Part shown: positions 1-13,365 of the stretch, piece by piece
How the letters are laid out: each line of letters opens with the position of its first letter
How positions within the stretch are numbered: position 1 is the first letter of the stretch
Assembly: GCA_025618425.1 (NCBI GenBank)
Contig: CM046839.1
Location: 5,470,033-5,534,032, forward strand
Length of the DNA stretch: 64,000 nucleotides
Source: Heliocidaris tuberculata
Lineage: Eukaryota; Echinodermata; Echinoidea; Camarodonta; Echinometridae
Reading direction: 5' to 3'
Made by a program: the position numbers and the translations under genes
The notes under the pieces: generated by a model
Databases searched by the model: none
Told to the model about the DNA's origin: nothing
Seen by the model: only the letters and a program-made list of their open reading frames with translations

Positions 1-3000
1 TTTCCAAAATTCATAACTTTCTTTTTGCTTGTCCGATTTCGTTTAATCTTTCACCTATCAGCTTCTCGGATCTTTCCTCTTTCTTTCAGAGCAACTTGGA
101 ATATCTTTAAGCAGGAAGACAAAGAAGTAAGAATTTAAAATGAATTCCCACACACGTCCATTTGATATCCTATCCCCGTGTTACTCACTTCAAACTAAAG
201 GCATCTCATCGAAGCAATTCATTTCACGGCCATATGGTTAAACGTGACTAGGAATTCTAATTTTCGGACGAATATATATATACCTTAAGGGGATATAAAT
301 ATAAACATACCAAAACTAAAATTATTCAATCTTAAATCTCGAACACTATAGGTAAAATTCACAAGGCGGTCTAAATTAGAGTGCGTCGATACACAGGAAA
401 TATGCAGAATATTATCTTCAGTGTAATATATACCTTACTGCAATTATTTCTCAAAACACCCCGATATATTCCCTACAGACAACATTAAATCATGTTGGCT
501 TCATGTGAAAAGATGAGACCGACATCTTGACCTTATCATGCCTCATCTTCTGAAGACGAAAATGTGGCGCCAACTGCCCTCATAGGATTTCAAAATAAAT
601 GTCATTCCTTCAAAAGAGGTGTTAGAAGTGAAACTGTAGACCCCATAATAATCACAGACACGTTTCTCTTATTTTTTGTTGGGGTTTTCTTTTTCATTTA
701 AGGCTAAAATGTGAAAAACTGCATTATTTTAAAGGAAAATAGGCAGATTTGAATCACGTTAAATGGAATAAAACGCTGCATTGTTCATTCGTAAAATAGT
801 TTGGAAAACTGCCCCATCGAGACGGGATTAACACCCTTGCCCCAAACTAACATAAGTTGTGATAAAAACAACGGAGAATAAATCTCCCTTGAGCAAGTTT
901 AGGAATAATACATATGTTTTACAATATAATGAAAAATAGATTTCGAGAAAATGTTATCTCGAATATTTGTTATTTGCAATAACGATTCACCTCCAAGCAA
1001 TGATATTATGTCTGCAGCAAATCTCGAATTATTCAATTCAATTTTCAAGATGGCGAGCACTGCATTTAGTATCTATTAGAGAGCAATCAACATTAATAAA
1101 ATATCAAATTGATAGTCCTTAGGGTCTGCTACAAGGTTGGTAATTGCATTCCAAGTTTTAGATGATAATAACAGCGACAAATTGACGTAAGGGAACAAAG
1201 AGTTCTGCTAAAGGTAATAAAAGCGTAAATGGAAATGACGAAGTCAGTGTAAGATATTATGTGTAGCAAGATACCAAAGAAAAACACACTAAATGTACCA
1301 CTGTTCTAAAACTAAAATTAAAAATAACAAAATAACGATTAGTTTTAATAATTGTTTTATACTTCGATCTGCGTGCATCACCAACATTACAAGGGGTTAA
1401 ATTTAGAATCAATGAAGGCTAAAATTTCCCCAATGAATACTTCCAAGGTGTTATAACTAGTATGACATTATAAGAGAAATTACACCAAGAGAATCGAAAG
1501 ACACATGTAGACAAATTTATCTCAGTTTATGCACAAACCGATTGTGAGTACAGCTTTCTGTACAACTTGAAATGCCGACCATAAGCACAAAGTGACTAAG
1601 TTTGACAAACATTAAACTGAAAACTAGCTTCGCATTCCTATACGTTGTCACATTACAAAGTAGTCATCGGACAATTTGCTTTCAAATTATCTTTGTGGTT
1701 CCTTGCAGATTCGGTAATATATCATGGATTCTGTAACGCAGCTTCACATGAGCCGAAGTCCTTGACATTCTGTAGCAGAGCTTTTTTATTGTTCTTACAG
1801 ACTTTTATAAGCTTCTCATCCATCTCATTTGTTGCCAATTTACCTTCATTTCCTTTGGAACTACCGGTAATGATTTGCATTACTTAAGCCTACACTAGTA
1901 CGGTAGTCATACAATGTAAGCATCATACCAAATTAACTATTTGATTTTGATATAGAAATGATATGTTATAAAGTAAAATTTTGGTCAAAATAGCTTGAAT
2001 TCTGTTATTTCCCAAATAAATCATTCAAATTCAGCAGATGTATGACGAGAAAAGGACAGAAAAATATTCTTCTCCTGATGTGCAGTATGTTTCATGTGTA
2101 ATGACGACATAAGTAGATGTACCCCATCCTCTGGCCTCCAGCTCTCTGCCATAACACTTTTAAACTGCCATTTTGTGCTTTTATGTTGGAGTGCTGTATC
2201 AAAATTAATACCAATTCAATCCTTTTTTCCCTGTTGACCATGTTGACAGTTCATCTGAAGCCTGTTCCAGTCAATTAAATATCTATCAGAATTCTACAGA
2301 GAGTTAAAAGTCCTTTGTTTCCTCATCAGTTTACAAATCTCGCTTTTCCGTGAGGGTGAAACAATCCTTGTCGACCTGAAAAGGTCATTGGTTATTTATC
2401 GAGACAGCATAGCAGCCCCTGGCAGTGAGGTATACCCCTATTAACTCAATTTACATTCACAATATGGAGGGGCAGGACTGTTCTCTGTTTAATATTAACT
2501 CAATTTACTGTCCTTCTCGATTCATAAGGAATGGATGAAAGGGAAAGCGGGCGCCACTCGTGCCATTCAGAAAGGGCAATTTGAATTCAAATTGTTTTTA
2601 TCGCTAGAATGTCAATTATCGTATATTTACCGTACGCAATGCAGTAATCGCTGTCGTTGTTGCTCTTGATGTTGTTGGTTTTGTGCAGAGGTTGTTGTTA
2701 ACCTGTTTATGTGCTCTCCTACCATACCTACATGTCTAATCAAATACCGATATTGTCAAAAGTATTGTTATTGTCTCATACTCAAGGAAATTGAATTAAC
2801 CAGCTAGAGCCGAGGTAATACTGAGGCGACGCGAGCACCATACCTGGTTTATAAGACTGATGTACAAAATCTACAGGAAGCCAATATCAGGTGGGCATAT
2901 GGTAATTTTGCAAAGGTTTTCTTAAATATATTTTCTTTCATTTCAGTTTGTAAAAAACTATAGTATGGATTACAATCTATAGGAAATAATATGAGCAAGG

Positions 3001-3140
3001 TGGCTAATTATTCTCTTTGAAAAACACACTGAATGCTGAATGCTGTCCCCATTGATTTGAAGGAGGAATTACAAGATACTGAATCACTTGTTTTCACTGT
3101 TTATTCGCAACCATGCAAACCTGTCTATCTTGCTCAACAG
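1..3140. other. AT-rich non-coding DNA
   Basis: No gene, RNA or structured repeat could be supported. The only frame above 75 codons (1645-1887, +) has no recognised domain or splice context. Confidence 0.6.
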
Positions 3141-3183
3141 TAGGTATTTGTTTGGCTTATAATATAAGCCAAACAAATACCTA
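3141..3183. repeat. perfect 20-bp stem hairpin
   Basis: The arms 3141-3160 (TAGGTATTTGTTTGGCTTAT) and 3164-3183 are exact reverse complements around a 3-base AAT centre. No TIR element boundary or ORF is associated with it. Confidence 0.85.
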
Positions 3184-3851
3184 AAAATATAACCTTATAT
3201 ATACACATAATTATGAGAGTAAGTTATTGTGCACTTTTGAAACTATACTCTGCGTAATCGTTATAATTCTAAGCCCAAGAGGCAAAGTCGATTTTTTTTT
3301 GAACAAATAATATTATACAAGATAGAATTCAGAAAGAAAAATGAAGTTTTAGTGACCACTCCTCTCTCGTTCGATTCATTTATCATGTCTGTCACATTAC
3401 CTATCCTCCATTCGATGATCCTTTAGAATTAGTCAACATTGATCATATGGTACCGTTAAAGGTGTTACCATTGTAGTGTTATAATATTCGTCCCCCTTTC
3501 CATCTCTACTTTTAGGTGCATCTTTTCGCAAGAAATTAATCTCTATTCCGTATACAGGCGACAGTCATTATTTTATGCCCACTGTGTTGTCTTCGCGACG
3601 AGCTGCGTGCGTAAAGAAAGTGTGTCCGCTCTAATCGTCATCTTTCTCCATGACAACAAGGAATGTTCCAGCAATGGATCTTAGTTACATGCTTGCTAAT
3701 TTCTTTGGGATCTGCTTGTCATACGGCCAAACTAGGCCTTGATGACTTGTTAGGATGATTGATTTGTGAGCTGATGAGTAGAAGAACGTTCCCCACCTGT
3801 GCCTAATAAATTCCATTCAGCTTCCAAGTCCTATTTTGTTTGTTGGTTTTT

Positions 3852-4494
3852 TGCAATAAAGCCAGCCTGCGCTATACATGTATTTTATTTAAGGAATATC
3901 GTTAGAATTATTAGAAGGTTCATTGATCAATCTACCTGTCATAATGCTGTGCGTTCTTCATTTCTATCCCGTATCAATTATGTAACGGGCTTCTTTCTAC
4001 CATTCCCTCGACTCAATTAAATCGTGTGCAACGACTACAAAACTGGGCTGCTCGATTGGTGCTTCAGGTTTCTAGGGACCACCCATCTCAGCCACTCTTG
4101 AACTCATTACACATCTCCCTTTGAAACAACGTATAATTTTCAAATTACTTTTGTTTGTCTATAAAATCCTTAATAATCAAGCTCCAAAATATTTAGATAC
4201 CTGTTTGAATTTATATACATCTACCAGGCGATTGAGGTCATCCAGTGATCCTCTACGTCTTACATATTCAGTTACTCGCACCTTGGCCGTATAGGACATT
4301 CACTGTGTCTGCTTCAAAATACTGGGATGATTTACCACTAACAATTAGACAGTCTTCATCAGTCAGTGTCTTCAGAAAGGCCTTGAAAACACATCTCTTT
4401 AGCAGTTTGTAGTTGTAACGTTATTTTTCTTACCATAAGTATTTTTAATTGAAATTATTGTAAGCGCTTTGCCTTATGGAAAAGCGCGGTATAA

Positions 4495-4548
<54 letters not shown>
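3852..4548 (+). mobile_element. CR1/L2-like LINE 3' end, frameshifted, with (AAT)n tail
   Basis: A broken reverse-transcriptase C-terminal region reads across several frames. First comes FYLRNIVRIIRRFIDQSTC (from ~3883), then QLNRVQRLQNWAARLVLQVS (from ~4013). These are followed by FKLLLFVYKILNNQAPKYL, and finally SVSVFRKALKTHLFSSL with a stop at 4410-4412. The order and motifs match the end of non-LTR retrotransposon ORF2 proteins. The 3' end GTAAGCGCTTTGCCTTATGG leads into (AAT)n at 4496-4548, typical of CR1/L2-type tails. At least three frameshifts or stops show it is dead. The 5' part is missing, as expected of a truncated insertion. Confidence 0.85.
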
Positions 4549-4874
4549 GTGTAGATATCATCAGGTAAAAACCCTTCATTCATTTAAACTATACCATTTA
4601 CACATTTGGGTTAGAATGAAAGATATCTTATACATTTGACATGTTTGATGAACATGATGAATGCATACGCTACCTCACATTGAAAGAAAGTATTCATTCG
4701 AATTGGGCTCGAAGTGACAGGAAGTGATGGTATTCAACAAATCACTGAACCTCGATGTAAAAAGTATATTTTGAGAACACTAATGGGAAAATGGATTGGC
4801 TTTGTGTCCTGCACTTCGACTTCGTGACAAAGTGCGTTTTCGTATCAATTCTGATGTATCATCCTTTCACTTTC

Positions 4875-5300
4875 TTTCATCTCTCTCTCTCTCTCTCTCT
4901 GTTTCAATTTCTAACTTCCACACTCTCATCCCTCTCTCTATCTCTCTCTCTCTTTCTCCTCCCTCTCTCTCTTTCTACCCCATTCTCCCTCTTTCGATCT
5001 CTCTCTCTCCCTCTCTTTCTCTCTCTCTCTCACTTTCCTCTTTGCCCTTCCCTCATTTTTCTATTTCAGCCCCCTGTCTTTCCTGTTTTCCCTTCACGTG
5101 GTCTCTTCTGATTCCGCCCCCCCCCTCTCTCTCTCTCTCTCCCTCTCCTCTCTCTCTCTCTCTCTCTCTATCTCTATCTCCTTCCTTCCCTCCCTCCCTC
5201 TCTATCTACATTTGTCCCTCCCCCTTTTCCCCCGTTCTATCTCTCTCTCTGTATATCTTTATATTTATCTGTCTGTCTATATTTCCCTTTACATTGTTAT
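4875..5300 (+). repeat. (CT)n-rich tract with poly-C
   Basis: Over 400 bp of imperfect CT/CCT repeats with a C run near 5118-5127. The Ser/Leu-rich reading frames across it are translations of the repeat. Confidence 0.95.
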
Positions 5301-6250
5301 CTTATTTTATCATTCCGTCTCTCCGACCCTCTTCCAAGCTCCCCAAACAGGCCCCGTGATGCATGTTTTAGCAGCTGGTGTAATGAGCAGAGACAATGAA
5401 GTCTTTTCCCGTCTGCCCTGGAGGACCATTGCGTGTAACGAATTCACCCCCTAATCACCATTTCCTACTACCCACTCATAATGTCGTTATTCACCTCTAC
5501 GAACATGATGAAGCCAGAGATGCGGCGAGCTGAACACTTCCAAATCACCCAGTCATGTTATCATTGTAATGGATTGGCTCAGGGTAATGCACACTAATAT
5601 AGGAAATACAAAGACATTCAGCAACTGCATTGTGTTCACAATGTCACTCACTTTTAAAGCAACGGGTCTTCCATGGTGAATGTAATCCTGTTAAATTTGT
5701 TCTGTATAGCTTTATGCTGCTATAGAAACAGAGAAATATAAATTGTTTGTATTGTATCCACAACCACGCTTATGAATTTATGCGATATTCTGGTCCATGA
5801 TAATTATTATAATGATTAGACATTTAAAAATTCATTAAGCAATTATTAAGTCATATTGTGAAAGGATAATTGTTGTTTCGTATTCAACATAGTACTTTAA
5901 CATCTACCATAGACGAACGCTGATAGGACAAAAAATGCTTTCATTAGGCTTCAAGAAGGTATTGTTCAAATACAGTGTAATTCTCGTATCATTTGGATTG
6001 TGACTATTTCTTAAATTACTTGATTTACGACAATAAAAAAAGTATTTTGTTCACATTGAATGGGGTGCTTACGTTCTATATTGAACAGAACATGTTATTA
6101 TCTACCTTAGAAAAATTGAGGAAATAAATGCAAAACAGGTCCATATTTTACTGCATTTTCTGAGTGAATACTAGATTCAAGCAGAATTATGAACATGGCA
6201 CTTATATGATGGAAACTGACAGACATTGTTAAAAATAAAGGCACTACATA
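5301..6250. other. AT-rich non-coding DNA
   Basis: Nothing supported between the CT tract and the TA-flanked TIR element. Confidence 0.6.
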
Positions 6251-6774
6251 TACAGTTAACAACACAATACCCTTAACAAGTTTTGATTTTTTTTTTTTTT
6301 TTCAATTTTGTTTTGTAAAAAATTGGTTTGTCATGATTTATGTTACTTGGACATGCTACAAATTGTTCAAATAATTACACAAGACAATTTATGAAATTTG
6401 ATGGTTCAGAGGTAATTTATTCACTTTTTGTTTTAAAGATGGCTTGTCCATATCTTTTCATACCCTTTCTTGAATAGTTGCAAAACATATACAGAATCTT
6501 AGGAATGTCTGACACATGCACATTTTCATAAAAATATGCCTCGATGCCATGCCTGGACCAGGATATGAATATTTCTAGAAATGCCAGGAAATTAATATAT
6601 TAGCATTTAGATTGTTATGCAAATGAGATGAAACCACAATTATTGTTCACCTCAAGCTAACAATTAAAAGTATTCAACCAGTGCCCAAATTCCACTAGTC
6701 CACCTTTCATTCTTAAGAAAACACAAAAGACTTCAAAATTACAAGGGGTATGAATAATTGTGTTGTTAACTGTA
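6251..6774. mobile_element. TA-flanked TIR element (~520 bp)
   Basis: The left end CAGTTAACAACACAAT (from 6253) is the exact reverse complement of the right end ATTGTGTTGTTAACTG (to 6772). Both are flanked by TA. The CAGT start and TA duplication are typical of Tc1/mariner/pogo-type nonautonomous elements. The interior has no usable ORF. Confidence 0.7.
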
Positions 6775-6945
6775 CATGTACGAACGCCTCAGTGGCAGCA
6801 TAGAAGTGCATTGCTGAACCCGAAATGATATATTATTTGTAATAATGCTACATCCTTTAAAGTCGCTATTCAACCTTTACCTTGGTATTTCAATGGAGAA
6901 ACTTAAAAGATGAAAATGAGTTGGTAATCATGAATATACATGTAC

Positions 6946-6975
<30 letters not shown>

Positions 6976-6978
<3 letters not shown>

Positions 6979-7238
6979 AGAAATGAAATGAGAGAATAAT
7001 GGTTGCGTAGCTTAATTCAAAGTTCCCCAGAGCTGCCCTCCCTTTTTGAAATTTTTGCAAATTAAGGTTGAAAAAATGTCTCCGCCGGGAATCGAACCCG
7101 GCCGTTGGCTTAGACCGCCAATGCCTTAACCACTAGACCACGGAGACGGGCCAGTGATTTCGGCGACACCAGATTCAATTCTGGGAAACTTTGAATTAGC
7201 TATATACGCAACCATTATTCTCTCATTTCATTTCTCAC
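6976..7238. mobile_element. TIR element (~263 bp) carrying the tRNA-like gene
   Basis: Two inverted arms of about 52-55 bp flank the tRNA-like gene. The outer 34 bases (GTGAGAAATGAAATGAGAGA onward, 6976-7009) are identical to the reverse complement of 7205-7238. The inner parts (…TTCAAAGTTCC) match with a small indel. The left end abuts a (GT)n tract (6957-6978), so a target-site duplication cannot be read cleanly. No transposase is encoded, so it is nonautonomous. Confidence 0.75.
7078..7147 (-). tRNA. tRNA-like gene, nominal anticodon TCT (Arg), atypical loop
   Basis: Read on the minus strand, 70 nt fold as a full cloverleaf. There is a 7-bp acceptor (GTCTCCG/CGGAGAC), a D arm, a 5-bp anticodon stem (TTGGC/GCCAA), a 3-nt variable region and a T arm with CCGGG/CCCGG stem around TTCGATT. 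Pol III box A (TGGTCTAGTGG, 7130-7140) and a perfect box B (GGTTCGATTCC, 7088-7098) are present. A T6 run follows (AAAAAA on +, 7071-7076), as in a Pol III terminator. The 7-base loop GGTCTAA puts TCT at 34-36 but has G instead of the universal T at position 33, and the variable loop is short. It lies inside a TIR element, so it may be a tRNA-derived passenger rather than a translating tRNA. Confidence 0.6.
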
Positions 7239-7702
7239 AATTATAATTATTTCCACGAGAGTTGACAAAGCTGTTGTATATGTAATATATATACATATTA
7301 TTGTCAGTTAAAAGTTAAAATCGATCCTTTTAACCTTTTAAATTCTGAAAGTCAGAGAGACGTTGGCTTTATGTAAACTGGTATGAGTTAACGTCATCCT
7401 GGCTCTAAAGCAGACGTTTTTCTCTGTGTGTAGATAACTATAAATACAAATGTCACACGACAGGCGTATAAGTCTTATTACCGAAATAAAAAACCTTTAG
7501 AGGCAGTTGACCTTTCCATGACAACAGTTCAATACTCTCTCATATTTAACAGTGTAATTATCCAACTCATTCCCCATGCATCTTACATTAACATTCATCA
7601 AAGCGACCGCATTATGTTTAAAAGTGGTACTTAGAGCGAGAAATCGATTGAGTAATGAGTGTTTTGAGGGATGACGTTTTTAATGGGTATTCACAATGTG
7701 AG

Positions 7703-7721
7703 GGGGGGGGGGGGGGGGGGG
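7703..7721 (+). repeat. poly-G run
   Basis: A homopolymer G run of about 19 bases in AT-rich DNA. Its length may be unreliable in assembly. Confidence 0.9.
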
Positions 7722-8518
7722 CTTTTGGGGGTGATCCTTATATGCGTACCATTGGTATAATGTTTTTCCCAATAGTCTTTATGTACGTGAAAGGTTAATC
7801 GTTCTGTATGTAATATGTATTATTGGGAATGCAAGAATGACATCATAATTTTCATGTCCTACATGCAGACTGATTGATGATTCATATATCACCCACTTCG
7901 TGAGATCAATGGATTCTGTTGCCATGTGTTCCAGGTCTCATTAAGACTAATTATAGTCCAATCGATAATAATAAATCGAATGTTCTATTTCAAACACTGG
8001 GGTGGATCTGCGTGTTTTTACTTTGAAAGCGAAATATATTATAACTTTAATTTGCACACAGATAGTAACAATTTGCGACGTATTTACGAATAATGAATAA
8101 CTCGTGCAGGCAATAGAACCTTTCCCCCTTTTTACTATTAACGACTTCATTATTTTATATACGGGATCTGGTTTATATCAATGTTACATTTTCAGATAGA
8201 GAAGAATGCCACATTTTGAATATTTTACGGGAAAAAAGGGGTTAAAAAAAACCCCACTATACTTTCTGGCAGTAATCATAAATAATCATTTGAATCTACT
8301 TTGTTCGGATATAATGTCATTTACAGTGTACGATAAAATATACTTAAAGAGATTGACAAAGACCATGGTATTTATACGCAACAATGTCCTTAATTCAATG
8401 AAAATTAGAATTTAGAAATTAAGCAGGTTATATTATGTTTCGACTGGATAATTCGTTAGAAGGTGAACTTGTCGCAAAATTCGAAGTCTTTCTAAAAATG
8501 CATTCCTTCTGACTCGCA

Positions 8519-8580
8519 GTTACCATGGTAACTGTATATTACCAGTATGACCCGTGATTCGCGCCCGATGCTTACGTCAG
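8519..8580. promoter_or_regulatory. perfect RFX X-box palindrome with CRE-like site
   Basis: GTTACCATGGTAAC at 8519-8532 is an exact palindrome and the textbook RFX X-box. A CRE-like TTACGTCA follows at 8572-8579. RFX factors bind X-boxes in ciliary and neuronal genes and often act with CREB-type factors. No adjacent exon was recognised, so this is a candidate distal element only. Confidence 0.45.
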
Positions 8581-8639
8581 TCAATAAAGTGATGGAAAGA
8601 TCCCTCATTAATATTCGAAACTCTTTCCGTTTGATAGCT

Positions 8640-11600
8640 TCCTTTCAACCTTTATGATATATTCTTTCTCCTTATCTCCACTACTTGTTCCCTACAAAAC
8701 TTATATTATTTCTTGGGGTCATTCCAAAGAGACTGTTAAAAAAAAATCCACATTCGATTTCGAATTTGTACAGAAACAACATTACTTTCATGTTTGTATA
8801 CAACTCAAATCAAATCGAATAGTTTCAATACTCCAAAATATGCACGAAATGTTCTAAACAGAAATTGATGCTGAAGTGGCATCAACAATTCCTGTCTACT
8901 GATTTTGAGATTTACAATAAAGTTCCATTGATGGTGAAGAGGCCGGTATGAACGGCAGGCAACACAATATTACTTTAAAAGTTCGTCCTTCTTGACCACA
9001 GTTAACGCATTATTATGTGCAACTGGATGCATTGGCGTAGTTATTAGTGGGGGCACATGCACCATCTCCCCCATCAAATGAGAGACAAGGCAGCGAAAAG
9101 ATGGAGAAATTTAAAGAAAAGGGTGGGGAGACAAGGTGAAAAGAATAAGAAACGAACCTCCCCCCCCCCCCCCCCACACCCACACACTCCCCTCACTCGA
9201 TGGCCTTGTTTTGCCGCATTTCACCCTCCCCCCATCCCCCCGCCTCCCTCCCATGAAACCGGTACACTCTCAATGGCTAGACCCTACGTCCATGGCTAGA
9301 CCCATGCTACAACCTGACAGGAAATCCGTAATAATACTACAAGATAAGAATGATCAATAAAGAGATTACCAAATTGATCGTTTTTCTATATATAAATATT
9401 CATGAATTGGAAATATATTACCAACAACATGAACAAGAAGGATAGCGTACAACTACTCGAAACCCACCCATAACTAGAGGCTTAAAGCTCACAGACAGTC
9501 TCGGTAGCAAAAACATACTGGCAAGAAACTTATCTAACATAGTCACATACTATTCTCCTTTTATCATAAGACACATGTACGAGATTATTTAACATTCCAT
9601 TCACGATTTCGAACAAATTTTAGTGTAAATATCTGTAAGAAACGCTTGGTAACGGCTTTTCACTGCCTCACGGTAAGACCATATCCACCCGAAGGTTCCC
9701 CGCACAATAAACCCAGCGCTTCGCACTATGTGTAGCGTATTCTAACACACAGCAATAGCCGTTGTTTGAATTTACATCCCCTCTTTTTTGGGCCAAGGAT
9801 TTTTATTACTTTTCACCTCTCATTCGATAAATATTTCACTTGAGGAGGAAAAAAATTCACAGCATCTTAGTTATGTTAGTACCCTGCTATTTATTAAGTA
9901 AAATCAAAGAAATCTCACGAAAGTTTTTGAGAGCTTCCCAAAACTATCTCTTACCTTTAAAGGGCGTGGAATTCCCCTGAATATTTGAAGCATTTCCGAT
10001 CGAGCGATAGGTTTACAAGGATGAAAGGAGACAGGTTAATAACCACAGATGAAGAACGAGCAAAGCATGTGGTGAAATTGCATGGAATATATTCCCAGTG
10101 GTCGAGATGGTTTTTGTAAACAATAAGAAATGTTGATCTTAGCCACTGATTCCTACCACCACCATCATGGAACGATTTACATCAAAAGCGAACAAATCAA
10201 AAAGTCATAGCGACTTTTGTTATATTTTTTTTTCTGTCCCTGATTTCCCGTCGTCATTGTTGTTTATCAAAGTCTCTATTAAAATTTTCCATTTTTTGCC
10301 TTGTTCTTAAGATTATATCCTTTCTATTCATTTCATTGTAAGTGATGTAGAATGAATGAATGAAGCAGCAAAATGGAGGACTCACTCGAGATTTTTAATA
10401 CCGCTGTGACGAATTGTAAAGCTGAGATTTAGTTTTATCCTCGTATTCATGCATATTCCATCTTCTCAAATTTTTCAATCCGATTATGATCGTAAAAACT
10501 AATTTAAATGTAAATCGTTGGTGGGTCACATGTTCCACGTTAAACTTTTCTCTTTTCCAAACACTTTTTAGTTCTCTCCTTATCGCGCTTTTGTTACATT
10601 AAAACTCTTCCACTCGCCTCTTCCTGTTCTAATATCTTTTAATTTTTCTGTCTATTTCAATTCATTTTATGAAAGATACTTGTTTAGAATATAACATAGA
10701 TTACTTATAGCAATAATAATAAAAACTGACTGGTTGTCGCTAAAGATATCAAACAACAGCATCAAATTTATTTTTGAATTTCCTTCAATTAACTGCCCCC
10801 CCCCCCCTTCTCGAAAGAATATTTTAAGCAAATATATTCAGTTGCCGCCATATTTGATGTTATAATCATGATCACATTTTCTTAAGTTGTGAATTCTATT
10901 CAAGCAGGCGAATGTTTCACATTTTAAATATTAAAAACGTATATGAGTGGTATATTGATGTGCATAATGATGTATTGATTTATCTCTTCCAACGGTAAGG
11001 ATTTCAAACATCAAACGAGCCAGACCGTTTCTTCCAGACGAATGTTATTGGTTCCCATTTAGCAAGCCTGATTATTATCATTCTTCTGAGCTTCCTAAAT
11101 GTTTATCTTTCACTCGCAATGTGACAGCTTTGCTACGTAATCATCCCTGTCTCACGAGAAAATTTATGACTTTAGTTGGACTTTAAGTCTTTTTGTCAAT
11201 TTATCCTAATTTCTTAATTTACTTACTGTTATATGGTTCTCCATAGTTACTCTTTGTCAACTATGAATATTTAAGTAATATAATAAAATAGCAAATACCA
11301 AAATTGTCGGGAATTTGAGAACCGTGTTATTGGGGACTTTCCAAGAGACTGCCAATCCCATGTTTCCTAACAATATTTTCTTATTGCTGGGGAAATGCTG
11401 TATTATGATTATGTCCAACACATTTCTTTTCACTCATATCTTATTCACTGTTGGTAAGAATCTTATAAGAATGAATTATACAATTAAATACCAATATTTA
11501 AAACAGTCTGCGTTTATTATTATTATTATTTCATTTTCACCTTTATTGCTGTAATAATGAGGAGGGGTAATATTGGCGACGTTATGCTATAAATACGGAT

Positions 11601-13130
11601 CATAATAGTATTCGCTTTCCCTGCGAATTGGCTTCCGAAAGTATGATGCTAATTTTATTTTTCATCGAAAAATTCACAAATTTCATTGGAGCAGTAAAGA
11701 TATTGTTTGGAGAGGAGGCAGGGAAGATGGTGACGAAGCTATCCCTTTGAATCGCTCATTTTAATCACGTCATTGATTCCAGTGGAGGGACTTGTTATCT
11801 AGCATCAATCAGGTTGACAAACCAACCGGTGAATTATCTCTTAGCTCTCCTCTCTTCGTCATTGACTGACCACGCCATAGAATGGCAACATCATGATGTA
11901 AGATGGAACTAGGTTAGATCAATTTCAGTCTAAAGGTCATAAGAATGAGAAGATAATTAGTAATAAATATGTTAATTATGATCTCCCTTGAATACAACAA
12001 GTTATATGGATGCCGTAAAAGAAATAACACCTCTTTTGGATAAATAGGGTAGGACTTGCGTTTCTCAAGGCAATAATTATGAAGCAAACGAAACATCTCG
12101 CTCTCGTCTTTGGCATTGAAAACCAGGCGGCATAATCAAATTTCTATAGAATGAACCCAACAATTTCTTGGAAATTCCTGAGAGTGATATTGCCACGGTA
12201 ACGTTTGAATCTAAATTAAATAAGGGATGACTTCTATTAGAGCGGGTTCAGCACTTTAAGGCACATGATCAGAGACCGAGTGTGATTTGGTTGGTGACAT
12301 TTCATTTCCTTTCATTTCACTTCACACAGTGGAATAGCTAGCTAGCTATCTGTTGCGCGGAGGAATCCACCTGCCGATTCTGATTGGCTCTTACCGCCAT
12401 TCCCATCATCCATCACGGCCAAGTCTAATCATTCCTTCCAAAGACAATTAAAAAGGATTAGTCAAGCGAGCGTGGCGAACTTTTACCTATCCATCTCATT
12501 ATAGATGAGCAATAGGATTGCGAAGCTTTGGGACGTTGGTAGATGGAATTGAAGGTGCGTTCTCCTATACGCCTCAGGGCTACAAAACACCCCGCTCCTT
12601 TTCGCTTCGGCATCCCGAAAGAACCAGCCCAGCCGTTTGACGATGCATCTTTCTTTTGTAGCTTTGAGGCGATGCACAGGCCACACATTTCTTCGCCCTA
12701 ATCATAATTTCATTTCCTGAATGAAGGGAGGAAATTGCTCCATCTAATTTTACTCCAGAGCTTCTAGACGGTCGTCGGTCCATAGTGGTCGATCGATGGA
12801 TAGAGCCATAGTGAGGCGTTTGTATAGGTCATTCTTTTTAGCCAACCACTTTACACTAAGTCAGTAAATGCCCTACCATCAATATCATTCTGTACCCCAC
12901 TAAAAATCGGAATCATATCATTATTCAAAATAATATCAAAACTATCAACAAATATCTACAAGAACGAGAAAACTCAGCATGTTTGGAGATTTTAGAGATA
13001 ACATATGATCCAGAAAATGTAGAATTTCCTATAAGGAAATAAATATTGTACTATACAATAGTTTTAAAAATTTCCTCCTTAATTATTTTGACATGAATGC
13101 ATCAGGTTCACTGAAGATTCTGTTTCGAAT
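8640..13130. other. non-coding DNA with a GC-richer block at 12450-12790
   Basis: The stretch is mostly AT-rich, with C runs near 9160 and 10797. The block 12450-12790 is GC-richer and has overlapping minus-strand frames in all three phases, one followed by GATAGGTAAAAG (donor-like, near 12478-12489). None is recognised as a protein, so it may be a conserved non-coding or UTR block. Confidence 0.5.
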
Positions 13131-13131
13131 C

Positions 13132-13365
13132 TTCTCTCTCTCTCTGGTCTTCCATCTTTTCTCCCTATCTCCCTCTCTCCCTTTCTCGATCTCTCTTTTC
13201 TCTCCTCTCTCTTTCCCCTCTCTCTATTTCTCTCTCTCTCTCCTCTCCTCTCCCTCTTTTCTCCCTATCTCTCTCTCTCTCTCTATCTATCCCTCTCCCT
13301 TCTCTCCTCTCTCTCTTTCTCTCCTCCCCCCTCTCTCTCTCTCTCCTTCACTCACTCTCCCACAC
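13132..13365 (+). repeat. (CT)n-rich tract
   Basis: Imperfect CT/CCT repeats. The Ser/Leu-rich 92-codon frame over it is an artefact. Confidence 0.95.

Noticed and set aside
4791..5454. Three overlapping Ser/Leu-rich frames
   Set aside because: They are translations of imperfect CT repeats in all phases.
12458..12783. Minus-strand frames with exon-like composition and a donor-like site
   Set aside because: All three phases are open, no protein family is recognised, and no acceptor or partner exon could be paired.
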